Below, in pieces: positions 55,065 through 64,000 of a stretch of DNA of 64,000 nt (the first letter of the stretch is position 1; each line of letters opens with the position of its first letter). Both the position numbers and the translations under genes were made by a program. The stretch lies in assembly GCA_024291935.2 (NCBI GenBank), contig CM044323.1, forward strand, positions 57,078,140 to 57,142,139, in the 5' to 3' direction. Origin of the DNA: Okapia johnstoni. Lineage: Eukaryota; Chordata; Mammalia; Artiodactyla; Giraffidae. Under the pieces are notes generated by a model. It was not told where the DNA came from and did not search any database. It worked only from the letters and a program-made list of their open reading frames with translations.

Positions 55065-55741
55065 TCAAAAAACTAAGATCATGGCATCTGGTCCCATCAC
55101 TTCATGGCAAATCAATATGGAAAAAATGGAAACAATGACAGACTTTATTTTCTTGGGCTCCAAAATAACTGCAGATGGTGACTTCAGCCATGAAATTAAA
55201 AGATACTTGCTCCTTGAAAGAAAAGCTATGACAAACCTAGACAGCATATTAAAAAAGTAGAGACATCACTTTGCTGACAAAGGTCCATCTAGTCAAAGCT
55301 ACAGTTTTTCCAGTAGTCGTGTATGGATGTGAGAGTTGGGTCATAAAGAAAGCTGAGCACCAAAGTCCTGATGCTTTCAAACTGTGGTGCTGGAGAGAAG
55401 ACTCTTGAGAGTCCCTTGGACAGCAAGGAGATTCAACCAGTCAACCCTAAAGGAAATTAACCCTGTATATTCATTGGAAGGACTGATGTTGAAGCTGAAA
55501 CTCCAATACTTTGGCCACCTGATGCAAAGAGCTGACTCATTGGAAAAGACCCTGATGCTGGGAAAATTGAGGGCAGGAGAAGAAAGGGATGACAGAGGAT
55601 GAGATGGTTGGATGGCATCACCTACTCAATGGACATGAGTTAGAGCAAACTCTAGGAGATGGTGAAGGACAGGGAAGCCTGTCTATGGGGTTGCAAAGAG
55701 TCAGATGCAACTGATCAACTGAACAACAACAACAACAACAA
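55065..55741 (+). mobile_element. BovB 3' 0.68 kb with (AAC)n tail
   Basis: It starts inside ORF2 after the RT (AAACTAAGATCATGGCATCTGG), keeps FIFLGSKITADGDFSHEIKR (about 55140-55199), the LESPLDSK-equivalent region and the C-terminus, and ends with CTGATCAACTGAACAACAACAACAAC at 55715-55741. A deletion removes the CATGCTGCAGTCCATG part near 55680. Confidence 0.93.
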
Positions 55742-55889
55742 ATCTGTCTGAATCCATTCAAATGATCCTCTTCCAGTTCTCAGGGTTCCACCAGTTCATT
55801 CAATCCTGAAAGTCTCACATAAAATATCTGGTGAGTTCATGAATTCAAATTACATTGTAATTCTCCAATAAGATATAATTTTGGTATGA

Positions 55890-56350
55890 TGTTAGATGGT
55901 ATAGTCAAAGCTATGGTTTTTCCAGTAGTCATGTATGGATGTAAGAACTGTACCATAAAGAAGGCTGAGCACCAGAGAATGATGCTTTCAAACTGTGGTG
56001 TTGGAGAAGACTCTTTAGAGTCCCTTGGACTGCAAGAAGATCAAACCAATCAATCCTAAAGGAAATCAACCCTGAATATTCATTGGAAGGAATGATGCTG
56101 AAGCTGAAGCTCCAACTCCTTGGCCACCTGATGTGAAGAGCCAAGTCACTGGATGACCCTGATGCTGGGAAAGATAGAAGGCAGGAAGAGAAGGGGATGA
56201 TAGAGGATGAGATGATTGGATGGCATCACCAACTCAATGGATAAGAGTTTGAGCAAACTCTGGGAGATGGTGCAGGACATGGAAGCCTGGTATGCTACAG
56301 TCCATGGGGTCGCAAAGAGTCAGTCATGACTGAGTGACAGAACAACAACA
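55890..56350 (+). mobile_element. BovB 3' 0.46 kb, same orientation
   Basis: It begins at TAGTCAAAGCTATGGTTTTTCC, a later BovB point than the neighbour at 55065, and runs to GACTGAGTGACAGAACAACAACA. Separate sequence changes and a different truncation point argue for an independent insertion. Confidence 0.92.
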
Positions 56351-56820
56351 TCAGACCTGTGGCTGAAAAGATAAAAGATTCCTTTAGTGCCATCACAGAA
56401 TCTCTCTGGTTCTGTGATGAGACCTGAAGTTGAGAGATTAAAAACCTAAGTTTGTCATGTTCTTTCTGCAATGTCTCCAGGAAAGTCAGAAACAGACATC
56501 CCACCCATTGTCTTATGGTCATCATTCCCACCATCACCCTACGCTGCTGTTACAAGTAATCATTCCTCTTATTGCAATGACCCATAATTACCCTCTGGGG
56601 CTTCCATAGCAATTACTGCTGTCCTCCTGCTCCCACTTTCAGAGTCAGAAGCAGAAAAGTGACTCTTTTCCTGTGGCTTTTACTCTCCCTCCAGTGTCTC
56701 CCATTGGCAGAGACTAACCTGTACTCATCTGGCATCAGAAGCTGAAAATAATGCCATTTTTAGATTTACAGCTTTGCCAGGATAGAGAAGAGCTAAAAGG
56801 CAAATTGTTGGATAGGCAGC
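56351..56820. other. Unassigned sequence
   Basis: No gene or repeat is recognised. Confidence 0.5.
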
Positions 56821-56821
56821 T

Positions 56822-56990
56822 AATGAGTTATTATCCCCAATTTAAAGATGAGGAAACTGAGGCTAGAGAACATAAATGACTTGCCCCAGGACATAATAAA
56901 CAGAACTCATACCAGAAACAACACATCTTGATCTCTGTGAATCCAAAGTTTCTGGTCTTTCCACCATGATACATGTTACTAGAAACCAAT
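56822..56990 (-). mobile_element. MIR, minus
   Basis: ATTATCCCCAATTTAAAGATGAGGAAACTGAGGC, then ACTTGCCCCAGGACATAATAAACAG, is the reversed MIR core. Confidence 0.85.
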
Positions 56991-57149
56991 TTTCAGAGAG
57001 TATGAAAAATAACAAGGTGTGGAATTTGAGCATTTTTCAGCCTCCTCATTCTATCTACCAATCATTGTTCCCAACAGATTGGATATGTTGATAAGCTTCC
57101 TTGCCATCATTAACGGTTCAAATTATGCAGGGACAGAGAAGATGCAGGA

Positions 57150-57385
57150 GCACATTAGGAGGCATAGCATAGTGGTTAAAGTCACAAATTGTTTGGATTT
57201 ATAAACCAGACCTATGACTTACTAGTTGTCTAAACTTGAGAAAATTATGCAGCATCTCAGTGCCTTGGTTTCCTCATCTGTGTAATGTCAGTGATACTCC
57301 CTGCCACACATAGTTGGTATAAGGAATAAATGAGTTAATCTGACAAAGAGTTCATAGAACAGTTAAATGTGCTATTATTATGATG
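57150..57385 (+). mobile_element. MIR, plus
   Basis: AGGCATAGCATAGTGGTTAAAGTCAC, GACTTACTAGTTGTCTAAACTTG, GTTTCCTCATCTGTGTAATG and AATAAATGAGTTAATC are in MIR order, nearly full length. Confidence 0.88.
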
Positions 57386-58340
57386 ATGACAGCTGATTGC
57401 ATTTGACTACTAAGAGGCTCCTAAAGACGTAACTTTAACTTCAATGTCTTTCTCAAAACCAAACGTATCTGTTAATACTAACAACTCTCAAGAAATGTGG
57501 GTCTGAAAACTTTTCCCAAAACAAAAGGCATGGGAGGATCCAGGTGTTCTCAAGAGAGAGGAGAGGTTTGAGGGAGAAAGAGGCCTGGAATAAAGTGAGC
57601 ATCCATCTTTGGTCTGATTCTTTCTTTCTTTTTTTGGTGTAGGACAAGAAAATATCTGATGATGATGTAACTAGGTTTCCCTGGAAAGCCTGGTGGCTTC
57701 TGCTTCTGACCCAGTAGAAAATCCAAAATGCATCAAACTTGCTGGGAAGTGACAGGCCACAGCAGCCTGGTCCAAAACCTAGTCCCAGGTGGAGGAAGGG
57801 AGACTATGTCTGGTCCTACATCTGTTTTATTATTCATGGTACCTGGCCGATCACACAGATAGGGTTAGGAAGGTCAGTGCAGCATTAATATGTTGAATTG
57901 GGAGATGGCATGGGCTGGTGATGGAACCTGTCACACCAGAGTGATTCTTATTGAGGGGGATTGATTTGATATTAATATTAATTTGATGTTGCTTCCCATC
58001 TTTAAGAAATTCGTCCTACCCAGATAGGAGAAAGCCTGAATGCTAGCCCCATGAAAAGCAGTAATATTATGTTAGGCTTTATGGTGGGGGTGGGAATTTG
58101 GGGGCAAGGGGAGGGAGGATCAGACTATCTACAATCTTTAGTGTGAGGCTCTACCATGGATGTTTGGGAAGTTAGGTAGAGAGACTTTCATGGGAATTAA
58201 ACAGGTTCCACATTTCTGCCCCAAAGTATAGTCGGGCCTATGTCCAAGTAAGTCTCCCTTTTCAAAATCATAAGAGCCAAAACCCAGGGTGGGATGAGCC
58301 AGGGGACTTATCACCCCCATTTCTCAACCCCACTCTTTTA
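57386..58340. other. Unassigned sequence
   Basis: A TTTCTTTTTTTGGTGTAG motif at 57627-57644 looks like a splice acceptor, but the downstream frame stops after about 25 codons and has no other support. No repeat is named. Confidence 0.45.
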
Positions 58341-58343
58341 AAT

Positions 58344-58710
58344 CAATGGTCCTCAAGTTGGCTGCACAGACTGAGATTCACAGGCTGCGCTGGTGGTAAA
58401 GAACTTGCCTGCCAGTGCAGGAAACATAAGAGATATGGATTCGATCCCTAAGTCAAGAAGATCCCCGGAGGAGGGCACAGCATTCACTCTAGTATTCTTG
58501 CCTGGAGAATTCTACGGATAGAGGAGCCTGGCAAAGAGTCAGACGTGACTGAGTGATTCAACAGACAAACACAAGGGGACGCTTTTAACAAATTGTGCAG
58601 GTCTGGTTCCCAGCCCAGACTCTCTGAATCAGAATCTCTGAGGTTGGTCCCATGTTCAAAAAGCTCTTATATGATTCTAATCTGCACCTAAGGAATGCAA
58701 ACCACTAGGA
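58344..58710. mobile_element. MER5A-type hAT element split by a SINE
   Basis: CAATGGTCCTCAAGTTGGCTGCACAG lies left of the SINE. GTGCAGGTCTGGTTCCCAGCCC, TCTGAATCAGAATCTCTGAGG and AAGGAATGCAAACCACTAGG lie right of it. The ends resemble the MER5 terminal repeats. Confidence 0.65.
58382..58570 (+). mobile_element. Bov-tA SINE
   Basis: The head AGGCTGCGCTGGTGGTAAAGAACTTGCCTGCC is well kept. The body carries CTAGTATTCTTGCCTGGAG and a deletion before GGCAAAGAGTCAGACGTGACTGAG. Confidence 0.92.
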
Positions 58711-58847
58711 TATGCTGTCTTGGCAATCTCTTCAAATGATGCAAACAGAATAAAACCTCAAGGACCAATAACTCTACCTGCTTCCCAAGGCTGCGTGATG
58801 GGTTCTTCCAACATGAAAAGCTAGCTTCCAGGCTCAAGCTTGCTTCT

Positions 58848-59050
58848 CAGTGGTTTCTCAACCCCGTACACCACTGGGTCTCCCCCTTATGCACAAGAGT
58901 CACCTTGAGGGCTTGTTATAACACGCATGGTTGAATCCCACCCCCTAGTTTCTAAATATGTGGGTCAAGTGTGGGGCCTGAGATTGTGCATGTCTTACCA
59001 GTGTCCAGGTGATGCTGCTGCTCTAGGGACCACAAGCTGAGAACCACTGG
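58848..59050. mobile_element. MER5A-type hAT element
   Basis: GGTTTCTCAACCCCGTACACC opens it. CCACCCCCTAGTTTCTAAATATG, CAGGTGATGCTGCTGCTCTAGGG and GACCACAAGCTGAGAACCACTGG close it. The full MER5A order is present. Confidence 0.8.
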
Positions 59051-60065
59051 CAAACACAGACTAGAGTTTCAGCCAGTTCAGTCATGAGATCTGTGTAAGG
59101 CTGAACGGTTGCTCTAACTGGCTTTTCCCACTGATGAAATTACATTCTCACCTGGCTGTTGCAGTAGCCGAACTTAGGGAGGCACCAGTGGGGCTAAAAC
59201 AGTAAATGGGCTTGTGCTCTTGAGCCTGGTGGTGAGCAATTGATGCTAATTATTGTCATGGTAAATGCAGCTCAATGTCCTGGTTTGAGGTAAGCTTCCT
59301 TGGATCACACTAGAAAATGGCAGTTGCAAGAACCTGGGGCTGATCAGAAACATGTTTTGCTACTTAAATGATAAACCAGGACCTAGGACTTAAACTCAAC
59401 ATTGCTTCTGGAGTGTGAGCTCCCCAAAGGCAGGGCTGTGTTCCTTCATATCTATCTGCCTATGGAGGAGCCCTGGACAGAGGAGTCACTATGTAGAGGT
59501 TTAATGAAGGAGATTGTCCTCATGGATGCCCCTCAGCCCAAAGCCCTGTCCACACTCCTGGGCCCAGTGAGATTCAACAGAGCTGGACTCTGTTGGAACT
59601 GGAAAGACAGCAAGTCCCTCATCAATACCATCAGTACTGTGTTCTGTCTGGTTTTCTTTTCCTTTCAGCAATTCAAGGCATTTCTGCCTCCCTGACCCAC
59701 CAAGAGTTAACTACACCATGTGTCTGGTTCTGGTCAATGGTCTATTAAGAGAAGCGGAGGTCTTGCACTGAGATGGCTGAGCATCTGATGGAAACAGACA
59801 GATAGCTGGGTTCCTGCATGCAGGACAGTGGCCCTGGAGAGTCCCCTGGCTCACAGGAGAGAGAGTAAACCATGTTGGGTTCTAGGTCCTGAGACTTAGC
59901 TTTTCTCCACGACTTGAGCTGTTAAGTTCCTGGGGCCTTGTTTTTAATTTCTTTACTAAAGGCTGCTATTGCCTTCTGGATGTTAGGTTCAACCTGAGGA
60001 CCCATGAGGCATATTTTGCTTTAACAAAACCAGAAAACATTGCAAAGTCATCCTCTGTCATGTTG
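59051..60065. other. Mostly unassigned, with an L2 remnant
   Basis: A short L2 3' remnant lies at 59408-59480 (GAGTGTGAGCTCCCCAAAGGCAGGGC). The ORF at 59402-59695 begins in it and is not supported. The remainder holds nothing recognised. Confidence 0.45.
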
Positions 60066-60077
60066 TGCGTTGACTCT

Positions 60078-60490
60078 TTTTTATTTATTTATTTTAAAAT
60101 TAATTTATTTATTTTAATTGGGGGCTAATTACTTTACAATATTGTAGTGGTTTTTGCCATACATTGACATGAATCAGCCATGGGTGTACATGTGTTCCCC
60201 TTCCTGAACCCTTCTCCCACCTCCCTCACCATCCCATCCCTCAGGGTCATCTCAGTGCACCAGCCCTGAGCACCCTGTCTCATGTATCGAACCTGGGCTG
60301 GCGATCTGTTTCACATATGATAATATACGCGTTTCAGTGCTATTCTCTCAAATCATCCCACCCTTGCCTTCTCCCACAGAGTCCAAAAGATTGTTCTTTA
60401 CATCTGTGTCTCTTTTGCTGTCTTGCATATAGGGTCATCGTTACCATCTTTCTAAATTCCATATATATATATGCGTTAGTATTGAACTTA
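60078..60490 (-). mobile_element. Ruminant L1 3' UTR, minus
   Basis: It reverses the 44.26-44.6 kb sequence in order: TTTATTTATTTTAATTGGGGGC, GCCATACATTGACATGAATCAGCC, TGTACATGTGTTCCCC, CACATATGATAATATACGCG, TTTACATCTGTGTCTC, CTTTCTAAATTCC. Truncation is at about 60490, just past the ORF2 stop position. Confidence 0.93.
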
Positions 60491-60835
60491 CAGTGATGGG
60501 GTGCTATGTGTTGCTCCTCCCCCTGGACATTTGCATGTTATACTCTGTCCCTGTAATTAGATGGAGGAGGAGAGGAGGGTGGCTGAAGGAGAGGGATGGG
60601 GGGAGGGTTGTTGAAGAGAGAGAAGACTTTTTCATGGATTAAAGAACTTTTGGGCATCAGTGATCATGTGGACATGCGAGGGGATTTGGAGGGATTAAGG
60701 AACCTTCTTACCACCCATGAAATTTGATATAACTACTTCTAAGTATTGCCTTGGAGGCAGGATTGGTATAAAAATAAAAGGGGACGCTATGCTTGAATAC
60801 ACAGATTTGTTTCCTTCTCCCAAATCCCTCAAGAT
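60491..60835. other. Unassigned sequence
   Basis: No gene or repeat is recognised. Confidence 0.5.
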
Positions 60836-60837
60836 AG

Positions 60838-60965
60838 CTATGAACCTGATTTTACAGATGGGGTCACTTGCCTAGAGATGTGAAGTAACTTGTCCAGGGT
60901 CACACTGCTAGAAAGTGGCACAGCCAGTAAGCCCACCTCATCTGTCCAGTTCTCACTTTGGCAGA
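60838..60965 (-). mobile_element. MIR, minus
   Basis: CTGATTTTACAGATGGGGTCACTTGCC, then GTAACTTGTCCAGGGTCACACTGC, is the reversed MIR core. Confidence 0.85.
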
Positions 60966-60992
60966 GGATACTCATCTTCAGTCAAAACCTAG

Positions 60993-61171
60993 GCAATGGG
61001 ATGACCCAGAAGGATGGGATGGGGAGGGAGGTGGGAGGGGGGTTCAGGATGGGGAACACATGTAAACCCATGGCTGATTCATGTTAATGTATGGCAAAAA
61101 CTACTACAATATTGTAAAGTAATTAGCCCCCAACTAAAATAAATAAATTTATTAAAAAAAAACAAACAAGT
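60993..61171 (+). mobile_element. Strongly 5'-truncated ruminant L1 insertion
   Basis: Only the last about 150 bp of the L1 3' UTR (GGGATGACCCAGAAGGATGG to AAAATAAATAAATT) plus the A tail are present. The 9-bp duplication AAAACCTAG flanks it (60984-60992 and 61172-61180). It also interrupts what would otherwise be contiguous unique sequence. Confidence 0.94.
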
Positions 61172-61180
61172 AAAACCTAG

Positions 61181-61755
61181 AAGCCTGCATGTGTGTCAAC
61201 CTGTCTGCAGTCTCTGAAAGGGAATGCTGTGGCATCTCCTCCCAAGGATCAGAACCTGCTTAGCCAAGCACAAGCCCTCAGATTGCACCCTTCAGCTTTC
61301 CTGTCTCCCTGCTTGAGAACGTGCAGGGATAAGATTTCTCTTTCTCCTTTTTGCAAGGTCAACCCTTCTCTGCAAGCCAAGTCTCCCATTGCCAGGAAAT
61401 GCTCCTACACCGTGTACCACTGGGAATGAGCTACAGGTATGTACAGTTGTTGCTAGTTGCTTTCCTCCTTCCAGGACCCTGGAGTTCCCCCATCACAGGG
61501 GACTTATGACAGAAGCAACCTCATCTAGTTTTCTTGGTGTGCCATACACACCACCATCTCTCCGTGCCATTCGATCAAAAAGGCTGAGGAACACTGCTCT
61601 GGAACATAAGCCACTGCTGAGAGGAAAAAGTTGGTAGAGAAAGGGGCTTAATCTGGGGAGAAAGGAGATAAAATTAATGGATAGTGGATTAAAGGTTTTT
61701 GTAAATTATTTAATGCAAAGTACTACAAATGCTCCTGTTATAATGAATGTATATG
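61181..61755. other. Unassigned sequence
   Basis: Short plus-strand ORFs at 61193-61637 are unsupported. No repeat is recognised. Confidence 0.5.
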
Positions 61756-61759
61756 ATGA

Positions 61760-63560
61760 CCCCTTTTGTGATTGGCATCTTTTTTTTTTCAATTAATGGC
61801 ATTTGAGATTGTTTTCTGTTATAGCACTTATAGACTTACTGTGTTCCTTTTAATGGCTACATGTGGTTCATCCTATGGTTGTACTATATTTTACTTAACT
61901 AGTCTGTTGATGATGGGTGTTCAGGTTCCTGCAAGGTTTCTTTCTATTGTAAATGACCTTACAATGAACATCCTTACACATATAGTTCTCTTTCTTTCTT
62001 TCTCTTTTTTCCCCATATATTTGAGTATAGCTGGAGGAGAAATTCCTAGAAATGTAATTGCTCAGTCAAAGTGTATGTTCTTTTTTAATTTTATTAGCTA
62101 TTGCTAAATTTACAGGCTTTAAAATGTATATAGTCAACTTTATTAATCTTTTCCATTATGGCTTACGGATTTTGTGCCATGCTTAGAAAGGTCTTTCCTC
62201 TACAAAAAATTTCCTTCCATTGCTTTTATGGTTTTATCTTTTTAATGTTTAAATCTTTGCTCCATCTGGAATTCAAGTTAATGTAAGGAGTGAAATAGAG
62301 ATCAGATTTTATTTTTTCCCAAATGGCTAGCCAGTTGTTCCAACACTGGTTATTAAATAATCCATCTTTTTTCTTGCTGATTTGAAATGCTACTTGTATC
62401 ATGTACAAAACTCCCACACATATTAGGTTTTTTTTTTCAATTCTCTCCTCTGTTCCATTAAATATTCTATCTAATCCTGTGTGAGTTTAAATTACTGTAA
62501 CTTGATTATATGGGCTTAATATGTGGTTGAGTTTGTCCCCTCTTATTACTCTTCCTTTTCAGAGACTTTCTGGCCCTTCTTACTTATTTAATTTTATATA
62601 TAAATTTAAATATGATTTTGCTGAATAAAAAATGCTGTAGGTATTTTGAATAAGATGACACAGAATGTAAAGATTCACTTAGGAATAATGAACTGCATTC
62701 ATTAATATTCCCATTCAATAGGAAGGCATTCCTTTCTATTTATTAAAATATTTTGTGTTCTTTTTCTTCAGATGTAAGTAAAGATTTTTCCTCATCTTGG
62801 CTGTTTACATTCATTTCAAAGTTTACTCCTTTTGTGGGGAATGGAAATAAAAGAATAATTTTGATTGTGATACTGAATGGAGCATTTTCATTTTAATATA
62901 CTTTCTAACTTTATTACTTGAATACAAACAAACCACTTATTAATATCTTTGCAGCCATTTACCTTACTAAATTTTCCTGTTCTTTCTAACACTTCTCAGG
63001 TGATTCTCTTGGGTTTTCCATAATACAATCATAGAAGCTAAAGACAGTGATACTCTATCTTTTCCAATGGGAAGCTTCCAGTGCTCTGACATTAAGCATG
63101 TTTTATGTATATGTTTATGTATGCACATTTATATCAGTATGCATGTATATGTACACACTTCTATATACATACATGCAAATATATCTGAAAACTAATCAAG
63201 TTAAAATTTCTATTTATATTTTACTAAGAACTTTTTGTTGTAATACATATTGGATTTTACCAAATGCCTTCTTTTATATCTATCCTGATGATCACTCTGT
63301 TTTCCCTAATTTGACCTACTGATATAATACATCATAGGAAAAGATTTTCTAATATTGAACCCTCTTTGCATTCATGAATGAATTCTACTTTTTAATGGAC
63401 TATTCATTTGAAGAATTACTACGTTGTATTTGTTAATATTTTATTTAGGATTTGTATATCGTTATCGATAGACTGATTAGTCTATGTTTTCTTTCCATAC
63501 AATCTTAGGTGGATTTTTATGAGTATATTTCTAATTCCCTTATAAAAAGAGTTTGGAAGC
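61760..63560 (-). mobile_element. Old L1 (L1M-type), minus strand
   Basis: 61800-62110 reverses the end of an old L1 (CTTTTAATGGCTACATGTGGTTC, GGAGAAATTCCTAGAAATG, AATTGCTCAGTCAAAGTG). 62130-62410 (AAATGGCTAGCCAGTTGTTCCAACACTGG) and 63270-63480 (CCTAATTTGACCTACTGATATAATAC, TTTGCATTCATGAATG) match deeper ORF2/RT sequence in reverse. Order and orientation suit one element, but 62640-63050 is too diverged to assign. (TATG)n low complexity lies at 63095-63190. Confidence 0.65.
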
Positions 63561-63686
63561 ACATTCTTGAAATAAATGTACATGTCAGGGGTGAAGAAAG
63601 GGGTGGAGTTTCAAGTTTAGGGAAAATTGTGTTTGGAGAACAGGAGCTATATAACAGCCTGGTACATGTGTTTGAGGGAGTGAGTG

Positions 63687-63755
<69 letters not shown>

Positions 63756-64000
63756 CTCAGAAGGGGCAGGGCTACTGGAGCTGATTGGGGTGGCCAGGAG
63801 TGCCATAAACAGGCCAGCATCAGGTGAGAGGGGATACTGTATTTCTTTTTAGGGTCTAGGACCTAATCCATTTTACCTGAGACTTCCAAACTTTCCTTAA
63901 ATTTACCGTTCTATCTGTCACAAATGATTTTGAGCCTGTACCATCAAATCTATAGTTATAGATTAAGAAACCTCAAGGGAAGCTTTTAAATATTTATCAA
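63561..64000. other. Unassigned sequence with a (TG)n tract
   Basis: No gene or named element is seen apart from the dinucleotide tract. Confidence 0.5.
63691..63753. repeat. (TG)n microsatellite, 63 bp
   Basis: This is an uninterrupted TG run, the longest perfect dinucleotide tract in the window. It is likely length-polymorphic. The VCVCVC and HTHTHT ORFs over it are artefacts. Confidence 0.97.

Noticed and set aside
57627..57720. Splice-acceptor-like polypyrimidine tract with a downstream exon-like frame
   Set aside because: The frame closes after about 25 codons, with no donor or homologous protein apparent.
59402..59695. 97-codon plus-strand ORF
   Set aside because: Its start overlaps an L2 remnant and it has no recognised family or splice context.
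63585..63806. ORF coding a His-Thr repeat
   Set aside because: It is a translation of the (TG)n/(CA)n microsatellite.

Overview
This is nuclear DNA from a bovid ruminant (cattle, sheep, goat or a close relative). The evidence is its repeats: many copies of the RTE-type LINE BovB, the BovB-derived tRNA-Glu-headed Bov-tA SINEs, ruminant-type L1 elements, a cetartiodactyl CHR-type SINE, a small mariner-like MITE of the kind seen in bovids, and endogenous-retrovirus LTRs. Older shared mammalian repeats (MIR, L2, MLT1-type LTRs, MER5A-type hAT elements, HAL1 or old L1) fill in between. I find no host protein-coding exon, RNA gene, CRISPR array or intact mobile-element gene. Every long reading frame I could place is a decayed piece of L1 or BovB, or its antisense shadow.

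Layout. 1-3.07 kb: the 3' end of an L1 running in from the left edge, abutting the interior of a BovB. 3.07-12.1 kb: mostly unassigned sequence with HAL1/L1M, MLT1 and BovB pieces, (CA)n and (TA)n tracts, and a tandem pair of SINEs. 12.1-20.3 kb: SINEs, old L1 and MLT1 LTRs, two of which are split by SINEs. 20.7-21.6 kb: a CpG-richer non-repetitive stretch, the best candidate for a host regulatory element. 22-32.5 kb: L1M with a nested CHR SINE, two unlike ERV LTRs in a row (24.3-25.9 kb), L2, and long unassigned stretches. 32.9-45.4 kb: the most structured locus. A GC-richer leader is followed by a near-complete BovB, which is split by an about 8.2 kb L1 with a 13-bp target-site duplication. 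That L1 carries a SINE in its reverse transcriptase and has two consecutive 3' ends. 46.0-47.1 kb: a BovB in the opposite orientation. 47-64 kb: L1M, L2 and MIR fragments, the MITE, a 318-bp inverted repeat (49.9-50.2 kb), an ERV LTR (51.2-51.7 kb), tandem BovB 3' ends (55.1-56.35 kb), MER5A copies, ruminant L1 tails, and an old L1 on the minus strand.

The elements relate as parents and parasites. L1 machinery supplies target-primed insertion. BovB supplies the 3' body of the Bov-tA SINEs, and the source-like segment is visible in BovB at about 34.09-34.14 kb. None of the autonomous copies here could mobilise: all carry stop codons and frameshifts, and several have lost catalytic residues. 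I did not find an undescribed biological system. The items most worth checking are the nested L1/BovB locus with its in-frame ORF1-ORF2 fusion, the leader upstream of BovB, the 318-bp inverted repeat, and the CpG-richer and other conserved-looking non-repetitive stretches. Family names come from recognition by eye, so boundaries without a stated duplication are good to roughly 10-50 bp.
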